From Opitutia bacterium (GTDB taxonomy: Bacteria; Verrucomicrobiota; Verrucomicrobiia; Opitutales; Opitutaceae): DNA of 64,000 bases. The position numbers were made by a program, and so were the translations under genes. Shown piece by piece: positions 25,557-33,652 of this stretch (positions are counted from its first letter, which is position 1; the number at the start of each line of letters is the position of its first letter). The stretch covers positions 169,501 through 233,500 of the forward strand of contig JACRHT010000003.1 in assembly GCA_016217545.1 (NCBI GenBank), written 5' to 3'. Below the pieces are notes generated by a model. That model was not told the origin of the DNA. It searched no databases and worked only from the letters and a program-made list of their open reading frames with translations.

Positions 25557-25652
25557 GCGCCCGCGGCGCGTAAGCGCGCTTCCAACTGAACGGGCCCACG
25601 CTAGATAGTGCCGGCCCGCTCCCCTTTTCACCTACAGCGTTTTCAAACACAA

Positions 25653-25731
25653 TGTAGCCGGGGTCGCTGACCCCGGAAAGAGGCTTTCCCGAGGCAAGAA
25701 GCACCGACCGGGCGCAGCGAGCCCGGCTACA
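25653..25731. repeat. REP-like inverted pair, GTAGCCGG type
   Basis: TGTAGCCGGGGTCG begins a GC hairpin (arms CCGGGGTC and GACCCCGG). A second hairpin (CCGGGC-gcagc-GAGCCCGG region) ends in CTACA at 25727-25731. The central spacer is about 27 bases longer than in the two copies inside recD2. The same element recurs at 36114, 36756 and 62342. Confidence 0.85.
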
Positions 25732-25809
25732 GAAAAACAGAAAAGGCTCCAAGCCGCCCAAGCGCCGCGTCGCGTCGCGTTCGCGACGCTTCATCGGCCA
25801 CGCCGCGCG

Positions 25810-26403
25810 CTACTGTTTCGGCACACTGGCCACAATATCGTCCGCCAGCGCCGCCACCGCTTCACTCAAGCCGCGCGCGAGCTGCCCGTAATCGCCGTGC
25901 CACGCCGCCGCGGGGGCCGTGAACTCACGGCGCACCACGACTTCCGGTTTGTCCCCGACCCGCAGCAATTCGATCACGGCCACAAAGCGCACGCCTTTCG
26001 CCGCGCCCTCGGCATTGAGCACGCGAACGGTCAGGTCGTAGTCGCGCGGCAGTTGCGCCGGGAACGGATAAGCCAGGATGTTCGCGCGCGCGGCGAGTTG
26101 CTCCCGCAATACCCGCGCGATGCCGGCATCGAGCGGCTCGGCCCAAAACGCATCGGCGGCGTAGCTGACCTCGTTTTCCCCGCTGCGCGTGACGATCGCC
26201 TTGTGCTTGAGGTAGGCGGGCACTTCGACGGGGCGCAGGCCGAGCTTCACCGCGCCGGCCGGCGGCGCATCGGCGGCGGGATGGGCTTCGAGGACGTAGT
26301 AGCGCGCGCTTTCGGGCCGCGCCTCGGGGAGGATGTTGCAGCCGGCGAGGAGCGCCGCGGCCGCGGCGGCCAAACCAAAGCGAAGAGAGGAGGAGAAATT
26401 CAT
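25810..26403 (-). CDS. PqiC/ABC-type transport auxiliary lipoprotein
   Basis: The protein is 197 aa. The signal has lipobox LLAGC with lipidated Cys22. The mature part has the family pattern ARYYVLEAHP, then LGLRPVEVPAYLKHKAIVTR, then YAADAFWAEPLDAGIARVLREQL. This is the DUF330/PqiC-like fold, an outer-membrane lipoprotein working with MCE-protein lipid transporters. It is the last gene of the mlaE-mlaF-mlaD operon, 5 bases behind the MCE gene, where E. coli would have MlaC/MlaB. The start at ATG 26403 is well placed for the lipobox. Confidence 0.88.
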   Translation of the reverse strand: MNFSSSLRFGLAAAAAALLAGCNILPEARPESARYYVLEAHPAADAPPAGAVKLGLRPVEVPAYLKHKAIVTRSGENEVSYAADAFWAEPLDAGIARVLREQLAARANILAYPFPAQLPRDYDLTVRVLNAEGAAKGVRFVAVIELLRVGDKPEVVVRREFTAPAAAWHGDYGQLARGLSEAVAALADDIVASVPKQ

Positions 26404-26408
26404 GGCGA

Positions 26409-27419
26409 TCAGCGTTTCGAATTGCCGTCGACCTTGCGGCCGACGAGCAGCGCGTTCGGGTTGCGCTCGAGAAGTTCGGCGAGGCGCTGGATCGCGCCGG
26501 CGGCATCGGAAACCTGCTGCAGCGTGCGCGTCACGTCCTCGCCGAGGTAGCCCTGCGACTGGACGAAGCGGCGCGTGGTCGCGGCCGCGGCATCGATCTG
26601 CTTCAGCGCGGACTGCGCGTCGGCCAGCGTCTGCTTCAGCTCGCCGCTCACCGGCTGCACCTGCGCGTCGAGCTTGGCGATGAGCGCCTGGGTGTCGGTG
26701 ATGGTCTTGTTGAGGTTCGCCATGACGGCCTTGGCGTCGGGCGAGCTGGCGAACTTCTCCACGGAATCGGCGGCGCGACCCACGCGCTCGGTCAATCCCT
26801 TCACGTCGAGGTCGGCCATCTTTTGATTGGTGGTCGCGAGGAGCGTCTTCAGTTCCTTGCTCAAGCCGGCGAAATCGACGCGTTTGATGTCGGCGACGAT
26901 TTCCACGATGCTGCTTTGCACTTCGGCGATGGGCGACTTGATGGCGGGAATGACGGGATACGGCTCGACCGAGTTGCGCTTGGGCGCCGGATATTCGCGC
27001 GGGTCCTCGAAGCTCAGCTCGACGAACAACAGGCCGGTGATGCCCTGCAGGTTCAGCTTCGCGCGCATGCCGCGCTCGATGAGGTTCTGGAGCTCGACGG
27101 GATTGGTCAGCTCGATCGTGTTGCCGTCGCGATCGGTGAGCACGTTGCGGTCGATCTCGCAGATCGTCTGGACCAGCGCCACGCGCGTGGCGGAGTCGTA
27201 GCGGACGTTGATCGCGGCGACGCGGCCGATGCGCACGCCGTTCACCTTCACCGCCGCGCCGGGGTCGAGACCGCTCACGGACTCCTCGAAATAGACGACG
27301 AAGCGCGTGGGCTTGGAGAAGAAGTTCGTCCCGCCGAAGGAGACGAAGGCGAGCAGGCCGAGCAGCACGGCCCCCAACACAAACATGCCCACGGCGGCAG
27401 GACTGAAGCGGGATTTCAC
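26409..27419 (-). CDS. MCE/MlaD-family lipid-binding protein
   Basis: This 336-aa protein has one N-terminal TM helix (about 8-30, AVGMFVLGAVLLGLLAFVSF) followed by a single MCE domain (about 38-118, VYFEESVSGLDPGAAVKVNGVRIGRV). A long helical tail with coiled-coil character follows (about 170-310), which in this family builds a tunnel or needle toward the outer membrane. It is the periplasmic substrate-binding part of an Mla-type phospholipid transporter. The start overlaps the mlaF stop by ATGA. The tail is longer than in E. coli MlaD and closer to PqiB/LetB-like or plant TGD2-like proteins. Confidence 0.92.
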   Translation of the reverse strand: MKSRFSPAAVGMFVLGAVLLGLLAFVSFGGTNFFSKPTRFVVYFEESVSGLDPGAAVKVNGVRIGRVAAINVRYDSATRVALVQTICEIDRNVLTDRDGNTIELTNPVELQNLIERGMRAKLNLQGITGLLFVELSFEDPREYPAPKRNSVEPYPVIPAIKSPIAEVQSSIVEIVADIKRVDFAGLSKELKTLLATTNQKMADLDVKGLTERVGRAADSVEKFASSPDAKAVMANLNKTITDTQALIAKLDAQVQPVSGELKQTLADAQSALKQIDAAAATTRRFVQSQGYLGEDVTRTLQQVSDAAGAIQRLAELLERNPNALLVGRKVDGNSKR

Positions 27420-28228
27420 GGGGTTGAGACTCCTTTTTGACCGGCGGGCTCCATGCGTCTATTCAAAAACTCCCTCACGCGCGCGTCCTCGCTGCGATCG
27501 CGCAGCTCGCGCGGGTCGCCCTCGGCGATCACGCCCTTCGTCTCGCGGTCGAGCATGACGACGCGGTCCGCGATGCCGTAGATGCTGGCGAGTTCGTGCG
27601 ACACCACGACGATGGTCGTGCCCAGCGTATCGCGCAGCTGCAGGATGAGCTCATCGAGCTTCAGCGACGTGATCGGGTCGAGGCCAGCCGACGGCTCGTC
27701 GAAGAACACGATCTCGGGATCGAGCGCCAGCGCGCGCGCGAGGCCGGCGCGTTTCTTCATGCCGCCCGACAGTTCCGACGGATAATAATCCTCGTAGCCC
27801 GCGAGGCCGACTTGCGCGAGCTTCAGGCCGACGATGCCCGCGCGCTCGCGCCGCGAGAGGTCCGTGTAGAGTTCGAGCGGCAGGGCGACGTTCTCGCCGA
27901 CGGTCATCGAACTCCACAGCGCGCCGCCTTGGTAAAGCACGCCGAAGGACCGCAGGAACGCCTTGCGCTCGCGCGAGGCCGCGTGCGTGAAGTCGCGCCC
28001 GAAGTAGCGCACGCTCCCCTTCGGCGGCTGCTGCAAGCCGACGAGGTTGCGCAACAGCGTGCTCTTGCCGCAACCCGAGCCGCCGATGATGAAGAACACC
28101 TCGCCCTTCTTCACCGCGAACGAAACGCTCTCGAGAATCACGCGCTCGTCGTAACGCGCCTGCAGGCCTTCGACCTCGATGGCGAATTTTCCGGCGGCGG
28201 GCATGGGGATCTTGGTGTCGTCGCTCAT
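27416..28228 (-). CDS. Mla-type ABC transporter ATP-binding protein
   Basis: This 270-aa ATPase belongs to the MlaF/MKL class. It has Walker A GGSGCGKST, a Q-loop in the GVLYQGGALWSSMTVGENVALPLE stretch, ABC signature LSGGMKKRAGLARAL, Walker B IVFFDEPSAGLDPITS and the H-loop VVSHELASIY. The GALWSSMTV pattern is characteristic of lipid (MCE) transporters. It begins one base after the permease stop and overlaps the MCE gene, so the operon is tightly coupled. Energises phospholipid movement at the inner membrane. Confidence 0.95.
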   Translation of the reverse strand: MSDDTKIPMPAAGKFAIEVEGLQARYDERVILESVSFAVKKGEVFFIIGGSGCGKSTLLRNLVGLQQPPKGSVRYFGRDFTHAASRERKAFLRSFGVLYQGGALWSSMTVGENVALPLELYTDLSRRERAGIVGLKLAQVGLAGYEDYYPSELSGGMKKRAGLARALALDPEIVFFDEPSAGLDPITSLKLDELILQLRDTLGTTIVVVSHELASIYGIADRVVMLDRETKGVIAEGDPRELRDRSEDARVREFLNRRMEPAGQKGVSTP

Positions 28229-28229
28229 G

Positions 28230-29375
28230 TCACCACCCGAGGATGTTGAAGATCACCGCAAAAACGGTGTCCAAGACGATGATCAGGAGGATGCCCGTCA
28301 CGACCGCGCTGGTTGCTGCCGCGCCGACGCCCGCCGCGCTGCGCTCCGCCTGCAACCCGCGCAGGCAGCCGGACAAGCCGATGATGATGCCGAATATGCC
28401 CGACTTGATCAGACCGACGAACAGGTCTGACAGGTCGACGATGCTCTTCGTCTCCGCCCAATAGAGGCTCGCCGGGATGTCGAGGATGCCAGCCGAGATC
28501 ACGAGCCCACCGAAGATGCCGAGCACGTTCGAGTAGAGCGCGAGCAGCGGCATCATCAGGAACAGCGCCGTCAGGCGCGGCATGACGAGAAAATCCACCG
28601 GCGACACGCCGAGTGTCTCGAGCGCGTCAATCTCCTCGTTCGCCTTCATGTTGCCCAGCGTCGCCGCGAACGCCGCGCCCGTGCGGCCCGCGAGCACGAT
28701 CGCCGCCATGAGCGGGCCCATCTCGCGGATCACCGCGACACCGACCATGTCGGCCACGTAGATGTCCGCACCAAATTGCCGCAACTGCACCGCGCCCTGA
28801 TACGCGAGGATGATGCCGACAAGAAAACTGATCAGTCCCACGATCGGCAGCGCCATCGCCCCGCACAGCTGCATTTCGTGGATGCAATCCCGCCAGCGGA
28901 ACTGCGCCTGCCCGCGAAAGAACCGCGCGATGCTGAACACGCACTCGCCGACCAGTCGCGAGATATCGCGCAGCTCGCGCACGAGACCCGTCGCGGAATT
29001 TCCCACCGCGGTGAACAGGTCCGGCAGCGCCGGATCCTCGTGCTTCGGCGCCTTCGGCTGGCCCAGTTGCAACACGAGCTGGTCGACGCCGTGCGGCAGA
29101 TTGACCGTCTCGAACTGCGCGTGGATCGCCTCCGCCCCGCGCTTCGCCTGTCCGACGAACAGCGGCAGCGCACTGTCCCAATTCGTCACCTCCCGGCCTT
29201 CCACGCGGATCATCCGGGGCGGCTCCTTCGTGCCCGCCGCCGCCATCGCCTTCTCCGCCAGATCGTGCCAATCGGGCCGGTCCTCCGTGATTTGCCAACA
29301 CCCGCTCACCACGACCATGAGCACGCCGTCCGCGAGGTGCGCTTCGGCTCGGGCTGTGGCGACGGGATTCGACAT
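28230..29375 (-). CDS. MlaE-family permease with an N-terminal STAS-like domain
   Basis: The protein is 381 aa. Residues about 10-115 form a STAS-like domain (VLMVVVSGCWQITED and RMIRVEGREVTNWDSALPLFV), the role played by separate MlaB in E. coli. Residues about 145-380 are the MlaE permease with five or so TM helices and the family motif AGRTGAAFAATLGNMKANEEIDALETLGVSPVDFLVMPR. This is the first gene of the minus-strand operon mlaE-mlaF-mlaD-pqiC-like. The fusion of STAS and permease is known in diverse Gram-negatives. No mlaC or mlaA is in the window. Confidence 0.92.
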   Translation of the reverse strand: MSNPVATARAEAHLADGVLMVVVSGCWQITEDRPDWHDLAEKAMAAAGTKEPPRMIRVEGREVTNWDSALPLFVGQAKRGAEAIHAQFETVNLPHGVDQLVLQLGQPKAPKHEDPALPDLFTAVGNSATGLVRELRDISRLVGECVFSIARFFRGQAQFRWRDCIHEMQLCGAMALPIVGLISFLVGIILAYQGAVQLRQFGADIYVADMVGVAVIREMGPLMAAIVLAGRTGAAFAATLGNMKANEEIDALETLGVSPVDFLVMPRLTALFLMMPLLALYSNVLGIFGGLVISAGILDIPASLYWAETKSIVDLSDLFVGLIKSGIFGIIIGLSGCLRGLQAERSAAGVGAAATSAVVTGILLIIVLDTVFAVIFNILGW

Positions 29376-29626
29376 CTCCCCGACTTTCGCCGCTGCGACG
29401 CGCCGTCACGAGAACTTTTTGGCCCGGTTCCGCCAATTCGGGAGAACCTCCGGCATCGCGCTCGCCACCCTCCGGAGGGCCACGCGATCGGGCTCCGGGC
29501 CCGCCCCAAGCCGATCGCGCGGTCGCCCGCGAATCGCAGGCGCGCACTCCGCCACGCCCGTCGCCTCGCCCGCGGACGGATTTCCGTCTCGCCGCTTCCG
29601 CCGCGGCGCCGTTTGCTCCACCGCTC

Positions 29627-30274
29627 ATGCGCTTGCGCACCGTCCTCTTCGACCTCGACGGCACCATCGTCGACCAGTTCAACGCGATCCACCGCTGCCA
29701 CTCGTTCGCGATGCGGCAAATCGGCCTGCCCGCCCCGACGTTCGAGCAGGTCAAACGCGCCATCGGCCGCGGGCTCGACGACGCCATCCGCGATCTCGCC
29801 GGACCGGACAACGTCGAGCGCATCCTGCCCATCTATCTTGAACACTGGCGCGCCACGAGCCTGCAAGACGCGGCGATCTTCCCCGGCACGCTCGAACTCC
29901 TCGGCGCCTTGCGGGCCCGCGGCGTGAAATGCGCCGCGCTCACCAACAAGCGCGGCGATGCCTCGCGCGAAGTCTGCGCCCACCTGAAAATCACGCCCCT
30001 GCTCGACGGCATCTTCGGCGCCGGCGACACGGAGTGGTTGAAACCGCAACGCGAATTCGTCGACCACGCGCTGCGTGCGCTCGGCACGACGGTCGCGGAA
30101 ACGGCGTTGGTCGGCGACTCGATCTACGACGTCGCGACCGCCCTCAACGCCGGCCTCGCCTTCTACGGCGTCACCACCGGCACGCACGACGACGCCGCGC
30201 TGCGCGCCGCGGGCGCGACCGAGATCTTCGCCGACCTGCCGTCCGCCGCCCCGGCGATCCTCGCACGCTGTTGA
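29627..30274 (+). CDS. HAD-family hydrolase (phosphoglycolate phosphatase-like)
   Basis: This 215-aa haloacid-dehalogenase has motif I VLFDLDGTIVD (nucleophile Asp9, acid/base Asp11), motif II LTNK, motif III Lys in WLKPQ, and motif IV VGDSIYDVATALNAG. The helical cap lies between residues 15 and 80. This is the subfamily of Gph/PGP and pyrophosphatase-like enzymes; the substrate cannot be told. It is divergent from the Mla operon (252 bases between starts) and convergent with the DUF2721 group. Confidence 0.9.
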   Translation: MRLRTVLFDLDGTIVDQFNAIHRCHSFAMRQIGLPAPTFEQVKRAIGRGLDDAIRDLAGPDNVERILPIYLEHWRATSLQDAAIFPGTLELLGALRARGVKCAALTNKRGDASREVCAHLKITPLLDGIFGAGDTEWLKPQREFVDHALRALGTTVAETALVGDSIYDVATALNAGLAFYGVTTGTHDDAALRAAGATEIFADLPSAAPAILARC

Positions 30275-30357
30275 GTCGGCTCCCCCGGACGCGTCGTCGC
30301 GCACCACGCAATGAAGTTCGCTGCAGGTTGCCGCCCAGCTTCGCGACCCGCCCCGTT

Positions 30358-30433
30358 CTGTAACCTATTAGGTTACAGTTTCGCCCCGCCAGTCGCGGCG
30401 ATCCGGGCAAGTGTAACCTAATAGGTTACACTT
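30358..30433. repeat. pair of TA-N-TA-centred palindromes between convergent genes
   Basis: The first palindrome spans 30358-30378 (10+1+10) and the second 30409-30433 (12+1+12). Both contain the core TGTAACCTA-N-TAGGTTACA. Centres are 53 bp apart with a GC-rich spacer ending in CCGGGCAA. Layout, spacing and spacer end match the pair at 9189-9264 although the palindrome arms differ. It lies between the stops of the HAD gene and a DUF2721 gene, where it may also form hairpins in both transcripts. Confidence 0.85.
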
Positions 30434-30477
30434 GTCAGATGCCGCTGGCGGGCAGACTCGAGGAATGGTCCGCGGCG

Positions 30478-30930
30478 TCACTTGCCCTGGCGCGACCACG
30501 CGACTTCCGAGTCGAGCGCGTGGAGCGAGAGCACGATGTCGCGCACGAAGTAGACGAGCGAACCGAACAACAGCGCGATCCCGCCGACGAAAAACGCCAG
30601 CAGCAGGATCTCGCCGTCGAACTTCAACCGCGCCGTCGCGAAGATCGCCAGGATCAGCAGGCAGGCCGACAGCATGCTGAGCACCGCCCACAGCACCGAG
30701 GCGCGGATGAGGCGCGTGCGCACCGTGAGCACCTCCAGTTGTTCCTCGATGCGCGGGTTTTTCTGCTCGGGATGCTCGCGCAGCTCCTTGGCCAGCGCGC
30801 GCGTGCGGTCCACCGCGCGGCCCATGCGGTTGGTGAGCGTCAGCAACAACATGCCGGCGCCGGAAATAAGGATCACTGGCGTGATCGAAGCTTGGATGAC
30901 CGGCAACATACTCGAAGGAATCGCGTCCAT
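30478..30930 (-). CDS. DUF2721 membrane protein (copy B)
   Basis: The protein is 150 aa from ATG 30930. The family pattern is clear: an N-terminal TM helix (MLPVIQASITPVILISGAGMLLLTLTNRMGR) followed by VDRTRALAKELRE. An amphipathic helix (EEQLEVLTVRTRLIRASVLW) and two further TM helices follow. The function of DUF2721 is unknown. It shares clear similarity with the protein at 31360-31815 (LTNRMGR-VDRTR-LA), so these are paralogues in one minus-strand group with a third membrane protein between them. Confidence 0.87.
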   Translation of the reverse strand: MDAIPSSMLPVIQASITPVILISGAGMLLLTLTNRMGRAVDRTRALAKELREHPEQKNPRIEEQLEVLTVRTRLIRASVLWAVLSMLSACLLILAIFATARLKFDGEILLLAFFVGGIALLFGSLVYFVRDIVLSLHALDSEVAWSRQGK

Positions 30931-30976
30931 GCCTGAACTGTAGCCTCGCGGCCACCCGGAGCAACCCGCCCGTCCG

Positions 30977-31363
30977 TCACGACTGTGCGCCGGTTGCCAG
31001 AGCCAGCGCATGCAATGCCACGCCGACCAAGAACACCCCGAAAAGCGCCCATGATCGCGCCACTCGCGGCCAGCAAATCAACTGCAGCCCCGCGCGCAGC
31101 ACCCAGAATCCCGTCACGCCGACCAGTGCGGCGCGTCCGAGCGGCGTAGCCACCCACGCCTCGCGCAGCGTCGCCTGCGCCAAGGCCACCGCGAAGAACA
31201 CGTAGGTGAGCATGATGTTCAGCACCGGCACGACACCGCGATTGATCGCGCTCAGCCGCGGCAGCTCCTCGCGCCAGCGGAACAGTTTCCAGAAACCGAG
31301 GTGAAAAAGGCCGAAGGCGGCATTGAAGACCGCAGCCGCGAGGATCCAGCCGCCCGCGCTCAT
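30977..31363 (-). CDS. small four-helix membrane protein
   Basis: This 128-aa protein from ATG 31363 has four hydrophobic helices (about 5-22, 40-65, 70-95 and 103-122). It has short charged turns such as FWKLFRWREELPRLSAINRG. No family is recognised with certainty. The start overlaps the stop of the upstream DUF2721 gene by ATGA. The gene lies 46 bases before the second DUF2721 gene, so the three form one operon of small inner-membrane proteins. Confidence 0.8.
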   Translation of the reverse strand: MSAGGWILAAAVFNAAFGLFHLGFWKLFRWREELPRLSAINRGVVPVLNIMLTYVFFAVALAQATLREAWVATPLGRAALVGVTGFWVLRAGLQLICWPRVARSWALFGVFLVGVALHALALATGAQS

Positions 31364-31815
31364 TGCCGCGGCAGACCCTTGGCCCGGTCGATCTGCAAGC
31401 GCAGCGCGTGCAGCGCCGAGAAGATGTCGCGCAGGAATTCCGCGAGCGACGCGATGAGCAGCACGATGCTCAAGCCGAACAGGAACAGCACCACCTCGCG
31501 CACCGGCCAGTCGAGCAGCGCGCCACAAAACAAAGCCACGATGAGGAAACAGGACGACAACATGCTGAAGCCCGCCGCCGTGACCGCGCGCCGGATCATG
31601 ATCGAGCGCGCCCACATGATCTCGAGCTGATCCTCCAGATGCTGGCGCGATTCGCCTGTCGTCTCCGGAATCGTCTCCGCCAGCACACGCGTGCGGTCGA
31701 CGATGCGCCCCATGCGGTTGGTCAGCACGATCATCAACGCTCCCATGCCCGACAGCAAAATCACCGGCGTGATCGCGAGCTGGATGATCGGCAGGAGCGA
31801 CGAGAGTGATTCCAT
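31360..31815 (-). CDS. DUF2721 membrane protein (copy A)
   Basis: The 151-aa paralogue of the gene at 30478, with the same order of elements: LLPIIQLAITPVILLSGMGALMIVLTNRMGR, VDRTRVLAETIPE, a linker helix, then two TM helices and a basic end. It is the first gene of the three-gene operon. No catalytic motif is visible. The conserved Arg-Asp-Arg face after TM1 suggests a structural or regulatory role at the membrane, which is only a guess. Confidence 0.87.
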   Translation of the reverse strand: MESLSSLLPIIQLAITPVILLSGMGALMIVLTNRMGRIVDRTRVLAETIPETTGESRQHLEDQLEIMWARSIMIRRAVTAAGFSMLSSCFLIVALFCGALLDWPVREVVLFLFGLSIVLLIASLAEFLRDIFSALHALRLQIDRAKGLPRQ

Positions 31816-31904
31816 GCCGCCGAGATTGCGCGCCGTCCGGCGCGTCGCAATCCGCTTATCGCCGCCAAGTCAGCCCGCGCTCCCGAGCACCACGCGAAGT
31901 TGCG

Positions 31905-31962
31905 GTGGGGCGCGCTGACCTCCACGCGCTCAGCCATCCCGCAGGCCGCGAGCTTGCTCGCG
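31905..31962. repeat. degenerate GTGG-tagged hairpin unit
   Basis: GGTGGGGCGCGC is followed by TGACCTCCA and an imperfect return arm, then by a perfect small hairpin CGCGAGC-TT-GCTCGCG at 31947-31962. It follows the tag-plus-hairpin plan of the stronger elements but is eroded. It lies in the 209-base divergent or upstream gap 31816-32024, in which I see no gene. Confidence 0.4.
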
Positions 31963-32024
31963 CCATTCTTCCGAGAAACGCGACCGAGGCGCGGCCCACA
32001 GAGGAACGGCCCCCGAATGCGCGC

Positions 32025-32387
32025 TCAGCGCGCCAGCGCGTTCGCGACTAGAGCCAGCGCGCCCGGCAGCGCCTGCACGAAGAGAATTTTCCGGCTGGCC
32101 GTCGCCGCGCCGAACACGCCCGCCACCACGACGCAGCCGAGGAAAAAGACGCGCACCGCAAAACCGAGGTCGCCCGCCGCCACCATTCCCCAGACGAGTC
32201 CCGCCGCGAGGAAGCCGTTGTAGAGCCCCTGATTCATCGCGAGCCTCCGACTTGCCGCGGCGAACTCCGGCGTGAGCCCGAACACGCGGCGACCGTAGGG
32301 CGTGTTCCAGAGGAAGATTTCCAGCACTAGGAAGTAGACGTGCAACAGCGCGACGAGCGCCGTGAGGAGCGTGGCGGCGAGGGACAT
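32025..32387 (-). CDS. DUF1304 membrane protein
   Basis: The protein is 120 aa from ATG 32387. Family features are the first helix with HVYFLVLEIFLWNTPYGRRVFGL, then NQGLYNGFLAAGLVWG, and two further helices, one with the pattern FFLGCVVVAGVFGAAT. Four TM helices, inner membrane, function unknown. Upstream in-frame codons run through a REP hairpin, so the short form is preferred. It is the only gene between the DUF2721 group and the MaoC-like gene on this strand. Confidence 0.88.
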   Translation of the reverse strand: MSLAATLLTALVALLHVYFLVLEIFLWNTPYGRRVFGLTPEFAAASRRLAMNQGLYNGFLAAGLVWGMVAAGDLGFAVRVFFLGCVVVAGVFGAATASRKILFVQALPGALALVANALAR

Positions 32388-32474
32388 GACCGCACGGTGC
32401 CGCGCCGGCCGCCGTTCGCCAAGCGCCGAAACGACGCCGCTCTCCACCCGACTCGCTCCGCGCCCGACGCCGCG

Positions 32475-32500
32475 GTAGGGGCGGTTGCCCTCAACCGCCC
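32475..32500. repeat. single GTAG REP hairpin overlapping a stop codon
   Basis: GTAG plus a 9-bp perfect hairpin (32479-32487 with 32492-32500, loop CCCT), identical over all 26 bp to 8484-8509. The TGA stop and the last two Gly codons of the minus-strand MaoC-like gene lie inside it. Confidence 0.85.
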
Positions 32501-32964
32501 GCGCTTTCTCCATCGACGGTCGTCTCACGTCGCCGCTGAATCACCAGCTGCGACGTCATGTGCTGCACGGTTTTCCCATCCTGATTGTAGGTCCGGCTGC
32601 GCAACGTCAGCCGCCCGTGCGTGGGGCGTCCGGGCATTTCGCTCTTCGCCACCACTTCCTGCGCGACACGCAAGCGGTCGCCCGGCCGCACCGGCCGAGG
32701 GAAACGCAACTCCTCGACCACGTGTCCGATCACGCCGCCCTCCACCTGCATCTCGCCCTGCACCATCAGGCGCATGCTCACCGCCGCCGTGTGCCAGCCG
32801 CTCGCCACGTGCTCGCCGAAGAGCGAACCCTTCGCCGCCTCCGGGTCGGTGTGAAACGGCTGCGGATCATACTGCCGCGCGAACGCGACGATCTCCGCGG
32901 CGGTCATCTCGTATTCCGCGGTGCCGAATTTCTGTCCGGGTTGCAGGTCTTCCCACGTGAGCAT
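32491..32964 (-). CDS. MaoC-like (R)-hydratase family protein
   Basis: The protein is 157 aa from ATG 32964 (MLTWEDLQPGQKFGTAEYEM). The hot-dog fold hydratase motif FARQYDPQPFHTDPEAA holds the catalytic Asp and His, and GLFGEHVASGWHTAAVSMRL-like and RFPRPVRPGDRLRV segments follow as in MaoC dehydratases. It probably hydrates an enoyl-CoA; a standalone member like this often serves fatty-acid or branched-chain oxidation. The final residues (AGG) and the stop are provided by the REP hairpin at 32475-32500, so the natural C-terminus may have been replaced when the element arrived. Confidence 0.88.
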   Translation of the reverse strand: MLTWEDLQPGQKFGTAEYEMTAAEIVAFARQYDPQPFHTDPEAAKGSLFGEHVASGWHTAAVSMRLMVQGEMQVEGGVIGHVVEELRFPRPVRPGDRLRVAQEVVAKSEMPGRPTHGRLTLRSRTYNQDGKTVQHMTSQLVIQRRRETTVDGESAGG

Positions 32965-33067
32965 GCGCGCAGGGTGCGCGATTCGCGCGGGTTGTCCAAC
33001 GCCGCGTTGAAATTCCCCGCGCATCTGCTTCGCTCCCGGCTGCGCCCGGGCCAGCGCCCACACAACC

Positions 33068-33628
33068 ATGAAGAAAATCCTGTTCCTCCTCGCGCTTGTC
33101 GCCGCCGTCGGCGCGCGCGCGCAAACCCCCGCTCCGGCGCCCGCGCCCGACGCGGCCAAGCTCGCCCTCGCTCGCGAAGTCATCACCGCCATGCAGGCCG
33201 ACAAGATCATCGACCGCATGACCGGCCAGATGAAGCAAATGGCCGCGCAGATGGCGGGCTCCTCCGCCGATCTCTCGCCCGAGAAACGCGCCCGCGCCGA
33301 GGCGACGCAGGCCAAAATCATGGGCCTCAGCATGGAGATGTCCAAGACGCTGCTCTCGAAAATGGACACGGTCTACGCGGACGTTTTCACCGAAGCCGAG
33401 CTGAAGGCGATGAAGGCCTTCTATTCCTCCCCCGAGGGCTCCAGCGCCCAGCTCAAGCAGGCCGATGTCGCCAAGCGGATGATGCCGCTCTTGCAGGACC
33501 TGCAACGCGGCCTCATGCCGAAGATCCAGCAGATCGTCGCCGACGCGCAGGCCGAGGAGGCGAAAGCCGATGCCGCCGCCGCGACTCCCGCCACGCCGGC
33601 CGCCAAGGCGCCCGAGCCGGCGAAGTAA
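33068..33628 (+). CDS. DUF2059-domain secreted protein
   Basis: The 186-aa protein has a signal peptide ending near ARAQT (about residue 19). The DUF2059 domain occupies about 75-135 (MDTVYADVFTEAELKAMKAFYSSPEGSSAQLKQ). A helical N-part lies before it and an Ala/Pro/Lys-rich tail after it. Such proteins are periplasmic and of unknown function. The gene has its own strong terminator, which overlaps the 3' end of the convergent gene. Confidence 0.88.
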   Translation: MKKILFLLALVAAVGARAQTPAPAPAPDAAKLALAREVITAMQADKIIDRMTGQMKQMAAQMAGSSADLSPEKRARAEATQAKIMGLSMEMSKTLLSKMDTVYADVFTEAELKAMKAFYSSPEGSSAQLKQADVAKRMMPLLQDLQRGLMPKIQQIVADAQAEEAKADAAAATPATPAAKAPEPAK

Positions 33629-33652
33629 TCCGCTTCGCCCGCGCGCTCCGCG

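Noticed and set aside
25332..25631. N-terminal extension of the 100-aa gene at 25029 through 25631
   Set aside because: The extension is Arg/Ala/Gly-rich and passes through two REP hairpins, so ATG 25331 is a better start.
30358..30433. A tRNA or structured riboswitch from the strong pairing
   Set aside because: Each palindrome is a simple hairpin with one-base centre; there is no cloverleaf, T-loop or known aptamer core, and it lies between two gene ends.
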